From positions 7,626,001-7,690,000 of the forward strand of contig NZ_JAGGMR010000001.1 in NCBI RefSeq assembly GCF_017875645.1: DNA of 64,000 bases, written 5' to 3'. Positions 26,278 through 34,333 of this stretch are shown piece after piece (the stretch's first letter is position 1; each line of letters starts with the position of its first letter). A model generated the notes under the pieces. It had not been told where the DNA came from. It ran no database searches and saw only the letters and a program-made list of their open reading frames with translations. This DNA comes from Nocardia goodfellowii (lineage in GTDB: Bacteria; Actinomycetota; Actinomycetes; Mycobacteriales; Mycobacteriaceae). A program made the translations under genes and the position numbers.

Positions 26278-27276
26278 ATGGCGACGATGACTCATGACAG
26301 AAATGTTCAGCGGTTGCGCACCGGGCTGATCATCGCGGTGGCCTCCGCGACGTCGTTCGGCCTGTCGGGCTCGCTGGCTCGCGGTTTGCTGGACGCGGGC
26401 TGGAGCGCCGCCGCCGCGGTCGCCGTCCGCGTGCTGGTGGCCGCCGCCGTCCTGCTGCCGATCGCGGTGGTTCAGCTGCGCGGCGACTGGCAGTTGCTGC
26501 GCCGCAACGCCGCGCTGATCACCGCCTATGGACTCCTCGCCGTCGCGGGCACGCAACTCGCGTATTTCAACGCCGTCCGGTACATGGAGGTCGGCGTGGC
26601 GTTGCTGATCGAATACACCGCGCCGATTCCGGTCGTCGCCTGGCTGTGGCTGCGGCACCGCGAACGCCCCGGTGCGGGCACGGTCGTGGGCGGACTGATC
26701 GGGCTCACCGGCCTGGTGCTCGTCATCGACCTGCGCTCGGGTCTGGCCGCCAGCTGGATCGGGATCGCCTGGGCGCTGGCCGCGATGATCGGCGCGGCAG
26801 CCTATTTCGTGCTCTCGGCGCACGGCGACGGCACCTTGCCCGGCACCGTCCTGGCCGCGGGCGGGCTGCTCGTCGGCGGGCTCGTCTTGCTGGTAGCGGG
26901 TGCGTTCGGCATCGTCCCCCTGCATTTCGGCACCGCTCCCGTGGTGTTCCGGGACTTCACGGTCAGCTGGTGGGTTCCGGTGCTCACCCTCGGTGTGGTC
27001 ACCGCGGCTTTCGCCTATGTCTCCGGCATCGCCGCCACCCGCCTGCTCGGCTCCCGGCTGGCCTCCTTCGTCGCCCTCTTCGAAGTCCTTGCCGCCCTGA
27101 GCTTCGCCTGGCTGCTGCTCGGCGAGGCGCCGCGGCTGATCCAATTGCTCGGCGGCGCACTGATTCTCATCGGCGTCGTGGTGGTCCGCCGCGGTGAACT
27201 CGGCACGGCGGACCAGCGTGCGGCGCAGCCCGAGATCAGCGCTGCCGCAGCAGGAACCGCTGAACCTTCCCGCTAG
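26278..27276 (+). CDS. EamA-family (DMT superfamily) transporter
   Basis: A 332-residue membrane protein with 10 predicted helices in two EamA repeats (first about 15-150, second about 160-300). The N-terminus is MATMTHDRNVQRLRTG. Members export metabolites or drugs across the cytoplasmic membrane. An alternative start is ATG 26287. It is divergent from the CGNR regulator. Its last 41 bp overlap the end of the convergent acyl-CoA synthetase gene, so the two transcripts share sequence at their 3' ends. Confidence 0.9.
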   Translation: MATMTHDRNVQRLRTGLIIAVASATSFGLSGSLARGLLDAGWSAAAAVAVRVLVAAAVLLPIAVVQLRGDWQLLRRNAALITAYGLLAVAGTQLAYFNAVRYMEVGVALLIEYTAPIPVVAWLWLRHRERPGAGTVVGGLIGLTGLVLVIDLRSGLAASWIGIAWALAAMIGAAAYFVLSAHGDGTLPGTVLAAGGLLVGGLVLLVAGAFGIVPLHFGTAPVVFRDFTVSWWVPVLTLGVVTAAFAYVSGIAATRLLGSRLASFVALFEVLAALSFAWLLLGEAPRLIQLLGGALILIGVVVVRRGELGTADQRAAQPEISAAAAGTAEPSR

Positions 27277-28852
27277 GGGTCTTGGGCAGGCTGTCGACGA
27301 AGTGCACCGTGCGGGGATAGGCGTGGGCAGCGAACTTCGTCTTCACCAACTGCCGCAGTTCGGTTTCCAGCGCCGGCCCGGGTTCGGCCCCCTCCCGCAA
27401 CACCACGAACGCTTCGATCACCTCACCGCGCAGTTCGTCCGGCATGCCGACGACCGCGGCTTCGATCACCGAATCATGCATCACGAGAACGCTTTCCACG
27501 TCGAACGGGCCGATCCGATAGCCCGCCATGATGATCACGTCGTCGTCGCGGGCGGAGAAGTAGAAGTGGCCGTCCTCGTCGACCATGCCCGCATCGCCGG
27601 TGAGGTACCAGCGGCCGTCGCCGGCGTAGCGGGACGCGGTCTTCTCGGGCGCGTCCACATAACCGGCGAACCACATCCCCGGGCTCCGCAGGGTGTCGAC
27701 CACCACGCGACCCTGCTCCTTCGGGCCGAGCACGCGATCGGCGTCCTCGGCGAGAATCGCCATGGTGAAGCCGGGTAGCGGTTGCCCCATCGAGCCGGGC
27801 CGAGTCTCGGTGCGGACATCGTCCTGCCAGGCATTGGCGATGAGCATGCCGGTCTCGGTCTGGCCGTAGTGGTCGCGCACCGCCAGGCCCAGCGTCCCGA
27901 CCGACCAGGCCGGGATGTCCGGGGTGAGCGGTTCACCCGCCGCGGACGCCCGGCGCAGCGTCAAACCGGTGGGGGCGGCGGCACTGTCGGCCCGCAGCGC
28001 GCGGTACACGGTGGGTGCGGCCGCGAAATTCGTGACGCCGAAGCGCTCCAGCACCTGCCAGGTCAGCGGGGCCGAGAAGCCGGAATGCACGAGCAGGCTG
28101 CGCATTCCGGTCACCAGCGGCGTCAGCAGGGCGTAATACAACCCGTACGCCCAGCCGGGGTCGGCGATGTTCCAGTACACGTCCTCGCGCCGGACATCGA
28201 GTCCGAACTCTTGGTAGAGCTGCAAACTGGCCAGTGCCCGCAACGGAACCGGCACGCCCTTGGGTGTGCCGGTGGTGCCGCTGGTGTACAGCTGGACGAG
28301 CAGACCGTCCGACCCCACCGCCACCGCCGCGCCCCGCGGGTCGTCGGCGGAGTACCGCGGCAGCAGGTCGCCGACCGTAAGCTCCCCCGCGGCCGTTCCC
28401 GCCACGATCACCCGCCACGCCGGATCCGCGGGCAAGTCCGCGCCGGGGGCCAGCTTGGGTAGCTGGTCGGCGTCGGCGACAACGACTTTCGCCGCACTCG
28501 AGGTCAGCCGGAAGGCGACCGCCGGTGCGGCGAACGCCGTGAACAGCGGCACATGCACCGCACCCCGCCGCCAGATACCCAGCAGCACGGTCACCAGATC
28601 GGCGGACTTACCCATCAGCACACCGACCCGGTCGCCCGGCTCGACACCGAGACCGGCCAGCGCCGCCGCGAATCGAGTGGACCGCTCACGCAGTTCACCG
28701 AACGTCAGATCCGTTGCGGTCAAATCAGTTTCGATGATGGTAAAGGCGACGGCGTCGGCCGGGTGCCGGTCACACAGCAGCTCGGCGGCGCACGCCTGCG
28801 GTGTGCCGTACTCCTCGAGCAGTTGCTGAACGCGGACGGCGGGGTCGGTCAT
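27236..28852 (-). CDS. AMP-dependent acyl/aryl-CoA synthetase
   Basis: A 538-residue ANL-family ligase. Motifs are the P-loop YTSGTTGTPKGVP (about residue 190-202), the adenylate motif YGQTE, the hinge region WYLTGDAG and the C-terminal catalytic Lys in LPKTPSGKVQR. The sequence is closest to acetate/medium-chain/benzoate-like ligases; the acid is not predictable. Adjacent upstream genes encode an MHS-type acid symporter and a GAF-LuxR regulator on the same strand, suggesting uptake followed by CoA activation of a carboxylic acid. It overlaps the convergent EamA gene by 41 bp. Confidence 0.9.
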   Translation of the reverse strand: MTDPAVRVQQLLEEYGTPQACAAELLCDRHPADAVAFTIIETDLTATDLTFGELRERSTRFAAALAGLGVEPGDRVGVLMGKSADLVTVLLGIWRRGAVHVPLFTAFAAPAVAFRLTSSAAKVVVADADQLPKLAPGADLPADPAWRVIVAGTAAGELTVGDLLPRYSADDPRGAAVAVGSDGLLVQLYTSGTTGTPKGVPVPLRALASLQLYQEFGLDVRREDVYWNIADPGWAYGLYYALLTPLVTGMRSLLVHSGFSAPLTWQVLERFGVTNFAAAPTVYRALRADSAAAPTGLTLRRASAAGEPLTPDIPAWSVGTLGLAVRDHYGQTETGMLIANAWQDDVRTETRPGSMGQPLPGFTMAILAEDADRVLGPKEQGRVVVDTLRSPGMWFAGYVDAPEKTASRYAGDGRWYLTGDAGMVDEDGHFYFSARDDDVIIMAGYRIGPFDVESVLVMHDSVIEAAVVGMPDELRGEVIEAFVVLREGAEPGPALETELRQLVKTKFAAHAYPRTVHFVDSLPKTPSGKVQRFLLRQR

Positions 28853-28889
28853 GGTCTCTCTCCTGATCGAACGGGACGAGCGAATACGG

Positions 28890-30200
28890 TTACAGTGCCT
28901 TGTCTTTGGTCTCCACCAACGCCTTTGTGCAAAAGAAGCTCAGCAGCCCGATACCGGCCAGCAGCACGCCGATCGCGTTGCTGCCGTAGGCCGAGGCCAG
29001 CGGCGCGGCGATCAGCGGCGGAATGGCGCCACCAAGAATGCCGCCCAGGTTGTAGCCGAGCCCGGCTCCGGTGTAGCGGAAGCGGGTCTCGAACAGCTCC
29101 GGCAGCATCGCGCCGACCGGGCCGTAGGCGAGGCCGAAAATGCCCAGCGTGACCGCGATGCCGATCGCGAAGGCCACCGGCGATCGGGTGTCGAGCAGCG
29201 GGAACAACAGCAGCGCCCAGAAGACCGCCGCGCCCGAGGAGTACAGCACCACGCGGCGCCGGCCGATGCGGTCGGAATAGAGCGCCGAGACGACGATCGC
29301 CGCACCGAACACCAGCGCCGACGCGATGCCCACCGTCAGCACGAACGGACGGGTGAAGCCGAGCGTCTTGGTGCCGTAGCTGGCCAGGAACGCGGTACCC
29401 ATGTAGAAGAAGCCGAACTGGATGGCCAGCGTGCCGCCGGTCAGCAGAATCTCCCGGGTCTGACAACGCAGCGCGTCCAGGAACGGCAGGCGGGTGGGCG
29501 CTGTCGCCGCGGCGGCATTCGCCCGGAAGACCGGCGTCTCCTCGATGGCCAGTCGCATGTAGAGCCCGATGCCGACCAGCACGATGGAGAACAGGAACGG
29601 GATCCGCCAGCCCCAGTCGAGGAACGCCTGGTTCGTATCGCCCAGCACCGCGCCGGTGACGAGGAAGGTCGCGCTGGACAACAGGAAAGCGAAGGCCGGG
29701 CCGACCTGCGGAAACATCGCGTAGAGACCTCGTTTGCCCGGTGGTGCGTACTCGGCGGTCAGCAGCGTGGCACCAGCCCATTCGCCGCCCACCGCGAACC
29801 CCTGTCCGAACCGCAACAGCACCAAGATGATCGGCGCCGCGACACCGAGGGTGCCGGCACCGGGCAGCAACCCGATCAGGAAGGTGGAGACACCCATCAG
29901 CAACAGGGTCGAGACGAGGGTCTTCTTGCGGCCCAGCCGGTCTCCGAAATGCCCGAACAGCATGGCCCCGACCGGGCGCGCGAAGAAGGCGACCGCGAAG
30001 GTCGCGAAGGAGGCGACGGTGCCCGCGGTCGATCCGAGTGCCGGGAAGAACACCTTCGGGAAGACCAGGGCGGCGGCGGTCCCGTAGATGAAGAAGTCGT
30101 AGAACTCGATGGTGGTGCCGATACAACTCGCGACAGCCACCCGGCGCACACTCGTGCCGGGTACGGTCACCGGTGCCTGGGGTGGCGACAGGCTTGTCAT
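28890..30200 (-). CDS. MFS transporter, metabolite:H+ symporter (MHS) family
   Basis: A 436-residue, 12-TM transporter of the MHS group (ProP, ShiA, aromatic-acid carriers). The start has VASCIGTTIEFYDFFIYGTAAALV, split here around the first helix, and the conserved GHFGDRLGRKKTL loop between helices 2 and 3 is present. ATG at 30200 (MTSLSPPQAP) is preferred; the longer frame upstream is Arg-rich and lacks a transporter-like sequence. It lies 37 bp upstream of the CoA ligase gene. Likely uptake of a carboxylic acid. Confidence 0.9.
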   Translation of the reverse strand: MTSLSPPQAPVTVPGTSVRRVAVASCIGTTIEFYDFFIYGTAAALVFPKVFFPALGSTAGTVASFATFAVAFFARPVGAMLFGHFGDRLGRKKTLVSTLLLMGVSTFLIGLLPGAGTLGVAAPIILVLLRFGQGFAVGGEWAGATLLTAEYAPPGKRGLYAMFPQVGPAFAFLLSSATFLVTGAVLGDTNQAFLDWGWRIPFLFSIVLVGIGLYMRLAIEETPVFRANAAAATAPTRLPFLDALRCQTREILLTGGTLAIQFGFFYMGTAFLASYGTKTLGFTRPFVLTVGIASALVFGAAIVVSALYSDRIGRRRVVLYSSGAAVFWALLLFPLLDTRSPVAFAIGIAVTLGIFGLAYGPVGAMLPELFETRFRYTGAGLGYNLGGILGGAIPPLIAAPLASAYGSNAIGVLLAGIGLLSFFCTKALVETKDKAL

Positions 30201-30338
30201 GTGGATCCTCTTCTCAACGTCCCCTGCGCCATCCGGTCGGGTGTGCAGGGTGAAAGGGACCATAGTGATGCGGATCACTCGGCGACTACCCCCGGAAGAG
30301 GGGAGCCGCCGACCGCTCCGCAAGGATTCGGCTACCCG

Positions 30339-31199
30339 CTAGGGCAGCAGCCGCAATCGGCGCGCTTGCACCACGGCTTCGTGCCGCGTTCCGGCTCCGA
30401 GTTTGCGCATAGCGCTGCGCAGATAACTCTTCACCGTGTCCATGCGGAGCGAAAGCCGCTCGGCCGCTTCGATATTGGAGCATCCGAGCGCCACCTGGGC
30501 CAAGACGTCCACTTCCCGCGGGGACAGCGACACCTCGGTGTCGGGGGCGTCGTCGCCGGAGACCAGCGCGGCGAGCCGTTCGGACAACGCGGCCAGCGCG
30601 GCCTGGAGCGCGAGGTCGCCGACCGTACCGGCGATCCCGCGTAGCTCGGCGTGGATACCGCGGATCCCCTCGACCCGAGCCGGATCGCTGGTGGCCGCCG
30701 CGACGGCCGCGGCGCGCGTCATCCGCAGCCGCCGGTCCACCTCGTCCCGGATCGCGAACTCCATCGCCAGCCGGGCCGCCGACCGGCTCACCACATCGGT
30801 GGCCCGATCGCCGACCGGTTCCGCCCGGCCCGCGGCGTACAGCACCGCCCGAGCCTGCCCGGCCACGAGCACCGGAACCGCCACCACCGACCGGATCCCC
30901 TCGCCGACCACGACGCGGTCGTAGTCGTGACTGATCGAGCGGGCGTTCGCGTAGTCCGCGACGCCGGCCGGACGTCCCAGCGCGACCACCCGGCCGCCCA
31001 GCCCGCTGGCCGGCGGCAACAGCAAGCCGTGCAACCCGCGCGTCCGAGTGCCGACGAACTCCGACAATTTCAGCACGTCCCCGGCCTGCACGACGCCGCC
31101 GAACACCACTGGAACCGCGAGTTCCCGCATGATCCGCCGCAGCTCGCCGCGCACCGCGTCGTCGTCGCGAGGGCGCAGCGAAGCCAGTGTTTCGGTCAT
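30339..31199 (-). CDS. GAF-LuxR transcriptional regulator
   Basis: A 286-residue one-component regulator. A GAF-like sensor domain (about 20-155: GLHGLLLPPASGLGG, GIRSVVAVPVLVAG) precedes a coiled linker and a LuxR HTH (about 222-282: LSPREVDVLAQVALGCSNIEA then LSLRMDTVKSYLRSAMRKLG). No receiver domain, so it is not a standard response regulator. It precedes the MHS transporter and acyl-CoA ligase on the same strand with a 138-bp gap, and most likely senses the substrate or its CoA ester. Confidence 0.87.
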   Translation of the reverse strand: MTETLASLRPRDDDAVRGELRRIMRELAVPVVFGGVVQAGDVLKLSEFVGTRTRGLHGLLLPPASGLGGRVVALGRPAGVADYANARSISHDYDRVVVGEGIRSVVAVPVLVAGQARAVLYAAGRAEPVGDRATDVVSRSAARLAMEFAIRDEVDRRLRMTRAAAVAAATSDPARVEGIRGIHAELRGIAGTVGDLALQAALAALSERLAALVSGDDAPDTEVSLSPREVDVLAQVALGCSNIEAAERLSLRMDTVKSYLRSAMRKLGAGTRHEAVVQARRLRLLP

Positions 31200-31301
31200 C
31201 GGCGATCCCTTCGTCCAGCGGCCGCGGGCCTGACGGCGTAAGCGGATGCTAAGGGCATAACCGCACTGCCGTCCCGTTTTTCCGCGGAACGGGCGGCCGC
31301 G

Positions 31302-32468
31302 TCACCGTCCGCGTGCGCCGCTCGGGCAGCCGATTTCCCACCAGATCCGCCAGCAGGCGTGCAGCAGATGGGCCCGGACGGTGCCGGCGGAGGTGCGGTG
31401 CGCGCCGCGGGCGACGGTCGCGTCCATGAGCAGGTCCCGGACGTGGCCGTCGCGGGTATCGACGCCCTGCGGATCGGTGCCGGAGATGGCGAAGGGGACC
31501 GCGGGAATGTAGCCGATGCGTTCGGCGACGGGGGCGAGGGGTTCGGGATCGGGCAGGTCGGAATCGCGGCGATAGAGGACCTGGTCGTGATAGCAGCGAT
31601 CATCTTCGATCTGCTTGCGCGCCAGCATGTCTCGCCAGCGGGCGCCGTCCAGGATCTCCGCCGTCGACAGAATGTCACCGACACCGTGATAGGGGGTGCG
31701 CAGGCCGTTGGAGACCGATAGGAGCTCGCGATGTTCCGGGTGCAGGCACCCGCCCAGATTTCGGTGCAGCAGGGCCAGTTCGTACTCGGTGGCGCCCGGG
31801 CGTAGCGGCGACGGCGTATCCGGGCGGCCGAGGGCGTGCAGTTCGGCGATCTTGGCGACGATCTCGGCCAGCGACGGCGGATGGGTGCGCAGATTGCGGC
31901 CCCACCACGGCTCGGAGTATTCGCCCAGGGTTGCCTGATCGGCCTCGGCGATCATGCTGTCGAGTTCGGCGCTGAAGAAGCTGTAGAGATCCGGGTAGGT
32001 CATCTCGGGCGGCAGCGGCACCGCCGAACCGGTTGCCAAACGGGTCGCTGAGCCGGCGAACAGGAAGATGTTTCCGGCATACCCGATGTCGTTCTCGACC
32101 ACCAGCTGGTACTGCGCGGGGTCGTTGGGCGCGCCGACCTCCTCGGCCCACTCCTCGTCGTCGAACCAGATATCGGCCTGCATCAAGCCCGACGCCCAGC
32201 GCCCACCCGCGCCGATGTCCTCGGTACCGAGCAGTGAATAGGACAGATCGAAGTACTCCCACCCGTCGGCGACCGTCAGCAGTTCCCGGTATTGCGGATC
32301 CAGCCGCCGCCCCAGCCGTTGTTCGGCGGCGAGCAGACGCTCTTCGGTCGCTCCCGGATTCGGCCGGGTATCGGATTCGTACTCCCGGAACTCGACCAGC
32401 CGCCGCTTCTGCACCACCATGCGGCCGATCAGCTCCTGCCATGCCTCCCGTCCCACGGCCGCACCCAT
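31302..32468 (-). CDS. Tandem SMI1/KNR4 (SUKH) domain protein
   Basis: A 388-residue protein with two SUKH-1-like domains. The first (about 35-165) contains PGATEERLLAAEQRLGRRLDPQYRELLTVADGWEYF in segments. The second (about 215-330) repeats the pattern with PGATEYELALLHRNLGGCL, then HPEHRELLSVSNG. SUKH proteins act as immunity proteins to polymorphic toxins or as general protein-interaction modules. No toxin, WXG100 or Rhs gene is adjacent, so this is an orphan. No signal peptide is present. Confidence 0.82.
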   Translation of the reverse strand: MGAAVGREAWQELIGRMVVQKRRLVEFREYESDTRPNPGATEERLLAAEQRLGRRLDPQYRELLTVADGWEYFDLSYSLLGTEDIGAGGRWASGLMQADIWFDDEEWAEEVGAPNDPAQYQLVVENDIGYAGNIFLFAGSATRLATGSAVPLPPEMTYPDLYSFFSAELDSMIAEADQATLGEYSEPWWGRNLRTHPPSLAEIVAKIAELHALGRPDTPSPLRPGATEYELALLHRNLGGCLHPEHRELLSVSNGLRTPYHGVGDILSTAEILDGARWRDMLARKQIEDDRCYHDQVLYRRDSDLPDPEPLAPVAERIGYIPAVPFAISGTDPQGVDTRDGHVRDLLMDATVARGAHRTSAGTVRAHLLHACWRIWWEIGCPSGARGR

Positions 32469-32619
32469 CCCACTCCTTCGCTGACAGTTTGCTACCAGGC
32501 GAGCCTAGTCAGCCACGCCGGTTCGGCCGTCCGGACGAATCGGCGTGTCGGACAACAAGTCCAGCCGCCGCCGGACGGCTCCCGGTGGGGCCGGGACCTG
32601 GGTACGGGAAAATGAACGC

Positions 32620-33057
32620 GTGACCACTGAGAATGCGCGGCCCGCTCCCCCGGTGACCAGCGCGTCGATCATCGTGCTGACGCTGGCACGGAAGGTGGAG
32701 ACCGAACTCGCGGCAGCGCTGGCGCCCCTGGACCTCACCGTCGGCCGATTGGGCTTGCTCGGCCACATCTCCGGGATGCCGGGTGTGTCGTTCAGTGACC
32801 TGGCGCGAATGTCGGGCACGAGTGTGCAGAGTGCGCACAACGCGGTGAAGGCGCTGGTGAGCGCGGGACTGGTGCAGGATCTCACGGCGCGGGCCGGGTC
32901 GGCCTCGGCGATCGAACTCACGCCCAAGGGCAAGCGGCTGCTGACCGAAGCCCGGAAGGCGGTCTCGGAGGTGGACTCTCGGTTGTTCGGGCCGGACTCG
33001 GATCCGATCCTGCGCCAGGTCGGAGCCGCCATCCTCGCGGTGTTCGCCGAGTCGTGA
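32620..33057 (+). CDS. MarR-family transcriptional regulator
   Basis: A 145-residue winged-HTH regulator. The recognition region is VSFSDLARMSGTSVQSAHNAVKALVSAGLV (two helices), followed by a wing (LTARAGSASAIELTPKGKRLL) and dimerisation helices. GTG at 32620 (VTTENARP) is preferred; an in-frame ATG at 32545 would add an Arg-rich tail. A very strong inverted repeat lies 38 bp after its stop and in front of the next two genes, which it probably controls together with itself. Confidence 0.87.
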   Translation: MTTENARPAPPVTSASIIVLTLARKVETELAAALAPLDLTVGRLGLLGHISGMPGVSFSDLARMSGTSVQSAHNAVKALVSAGLVQDLTARAGSASAIELTPKGKRLLTEARKAVSEVDSRLFGPDSDPILRQVGAAILAVFAES

Positions 33058-33094
33058 GGTCTCTGTTCCACCGCTACCGGTGATTTCGGACACA

Positions 33095-33143
33095 TCCTTC
33101 AATGTGGTTGAAGCTTCCGCTAGGCTTCAACCACATTGAAGGA
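33095..33143. promoter_or_regulatory. Perfect 20-bp inverted repeat; probable MarR double operator
   Basis: Arms TCCTTCAATGTGGTTGAAGC (33095-33114) and its exact reverse complement (33124-33143) are separated by 9 bp. Each arm contains its own near-palindrome, TTCAA-N5-TTGAA, so the element can be read as two 15-bp MarR-type sites facing each other. It ends 16 bp before the GTG of the membrane-protein gene and touches its ribosome site. No T-run follows, which argues against a plain terminator. Confidence 0.8.
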
Positions 33144-33159
33144 TGAAGGGAGCTCATCG

Positions 33160-33603
33160 GTGGAGCATGTGTTGCTGTCGATCCACGTGGTGGCGGGCAT
33201 CGTGTTCGTGGGCGGCTCGGCGGTCGCGACCAGTCTGTTTCCGCGGTACGCGCCCGTCATCGGCGCGCCGCCCGAGTCCGAACGCAGCCTCGGCGTCGCC
33301 CGCGCCATGCATCGGATCACCGGCGGCTACGCGAAAATCGGCCTGATCGTGCCGCTCATCGGGATCGTCCTGGCCGCCGTCCAGGGCCGGATGGGAGAAA
33401 TCTGGATCACCGTGGCCATGGTCCTGACCGCCGTGGCCGGCGGACTCGTCGCCGTGCAGATCTACCCGCTGCAACGTTCCGCGCTCGCCGAACCGGACGA
33501 CGGCCGCCGCCTGCGCACCCTGTCCATGCTGGCCGGCATCTACAACCTGCTGTGGACGGCCGTCGTCGTCCTCATGATCGTCCGGCCCGGTTCCGCGGCC
33601 TGA
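33160..33603 (+). CDS. Small four-TM membrane protein (DUF2269-like)
   Basis: A 147-residue membrane protein with four hydrophobic segments (about 4-22, 58-78, 84-102 and 125-143) and a His-containing first helix (LLSIHVVAGIVFVGGS), resembling DUF2269 proteins. GTG at 33160 is preceded by AAGGGAG. Function unknown; these proteins are often linked to copper or electron transport, but no such residues stand out. It probably forms an operon with the HD-domain gene 26 bp downstream, behind the inverted-repeat operator. Confidence 0.72.
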   Translation: MEHVLLSIHVVAGIVFVGGSAVATSLFPRYAPVIGAPPESERSLGVARAMHRITGGYAKIGLIVPLIGIVLAAVQGRMGEIWITVAMVLTAVAGGLVAVQIYPLQRSALAEPDDGRRLRTLSMLAGIYNLLWTAVVVLMIVRPGSAA

Positions 33604-33629
33604 GATCGAATTCCCGGAGGAGACAACGC

Positions 33630-34292
33630 ATGTCCACCGCTCTCGAAACCCTGGTGCTGCCGTCCACGCCGCTCGCCGACAAGACCCATCGGCTGATGGT
33701 CGAAGCACTGGAACCGCACCTGGCCAATCACAGTATTCGCGGGTTCCTCTTCGCCCGGGCCCATGCCGAGGCCCAGGGGCTGCGGCCGGACCAGGACTAC
33801 AACGCGGAGAACCTGTTCCTCATCTGCGCCCTGCACGACATCGGACTCGCCGAAGCAGCCGACGGCAACCAGCAATTCGAGATCGACGGCGCCGATTTCG
33901 CGGCTCGCTTCCTCGAAGACAACGGCGTCACCGACGAACGCGTCGACATCATCTGGGACGGGATCGCCGTGCATACGAACAACTTCACCGACTCACCGGT
34001 CTATCGGCGGCGCCGGCCCGCCGAGATCTGGCTGGCCACGCACGGCATCGGCATCGATATCGGGGGCGGTCCCGGCGATCTGCCACCGGGCTACGCCGAT
34101 CTCGTCCATCGCGCCTACCCCCGGCTCGGCGGTACACCCGCGCTCACCCGGACGGTCGAGCTACAGGCTCTGGCCAATCCGTTGAAGGCCCCGCCGTGCA
34201 CCCTGGCCGGGGAACTTGTGCACCAACGCCATCCGGAGCTGCCGTACGCGACGCTGGAGATGCTGTTCAGCCACAACGGCTGGGACGACTGA
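33630..34292 (+). CDS. HD-domain hydrolase, cyanamide-hydratase-like
   Basis: A 220-residue HD-superfamily protein. Candidate metal ligands are His in NHSIRGF (about 34), the His-Asp pair in CALHDIGL (about 69-70) and a later His in IAVHTNN. The order, and the LADKTHRLMVEALEPHLANHS opening, resemble cyanamide hydratase and related HD proteins. GGAGGAG precedes ATG 33630. It is the second gene behind the MarR-linked inverted repeat, suggesting induction by a xenobiotic or stress compound. Substrate not determinable. Confidence 0.8.
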   Translation: MSTALETLVLPSTPLADKTHRLMVEALEPHLANHSIRGFLFARAHAEAQGLRPDQDYNAENLFLICALHDIGLAEAADGNQQFEIDGADFAARFLEDNGVTDERVDIIWDGIAVHTNNFTDSPVYRRRRPAEIWLATHGIGIDIGGGPGDLPPGYADLVHRAYPRLGGTPALTRTVELQALANPLKAPPCTLAGELVHQRHPELPYATLEMLFSHNGWDD

Positions 34293-34333
34293 GCCGGAAG
34301 CGGACAAGATTACTCGTCGGCGGTGGCACCGAC

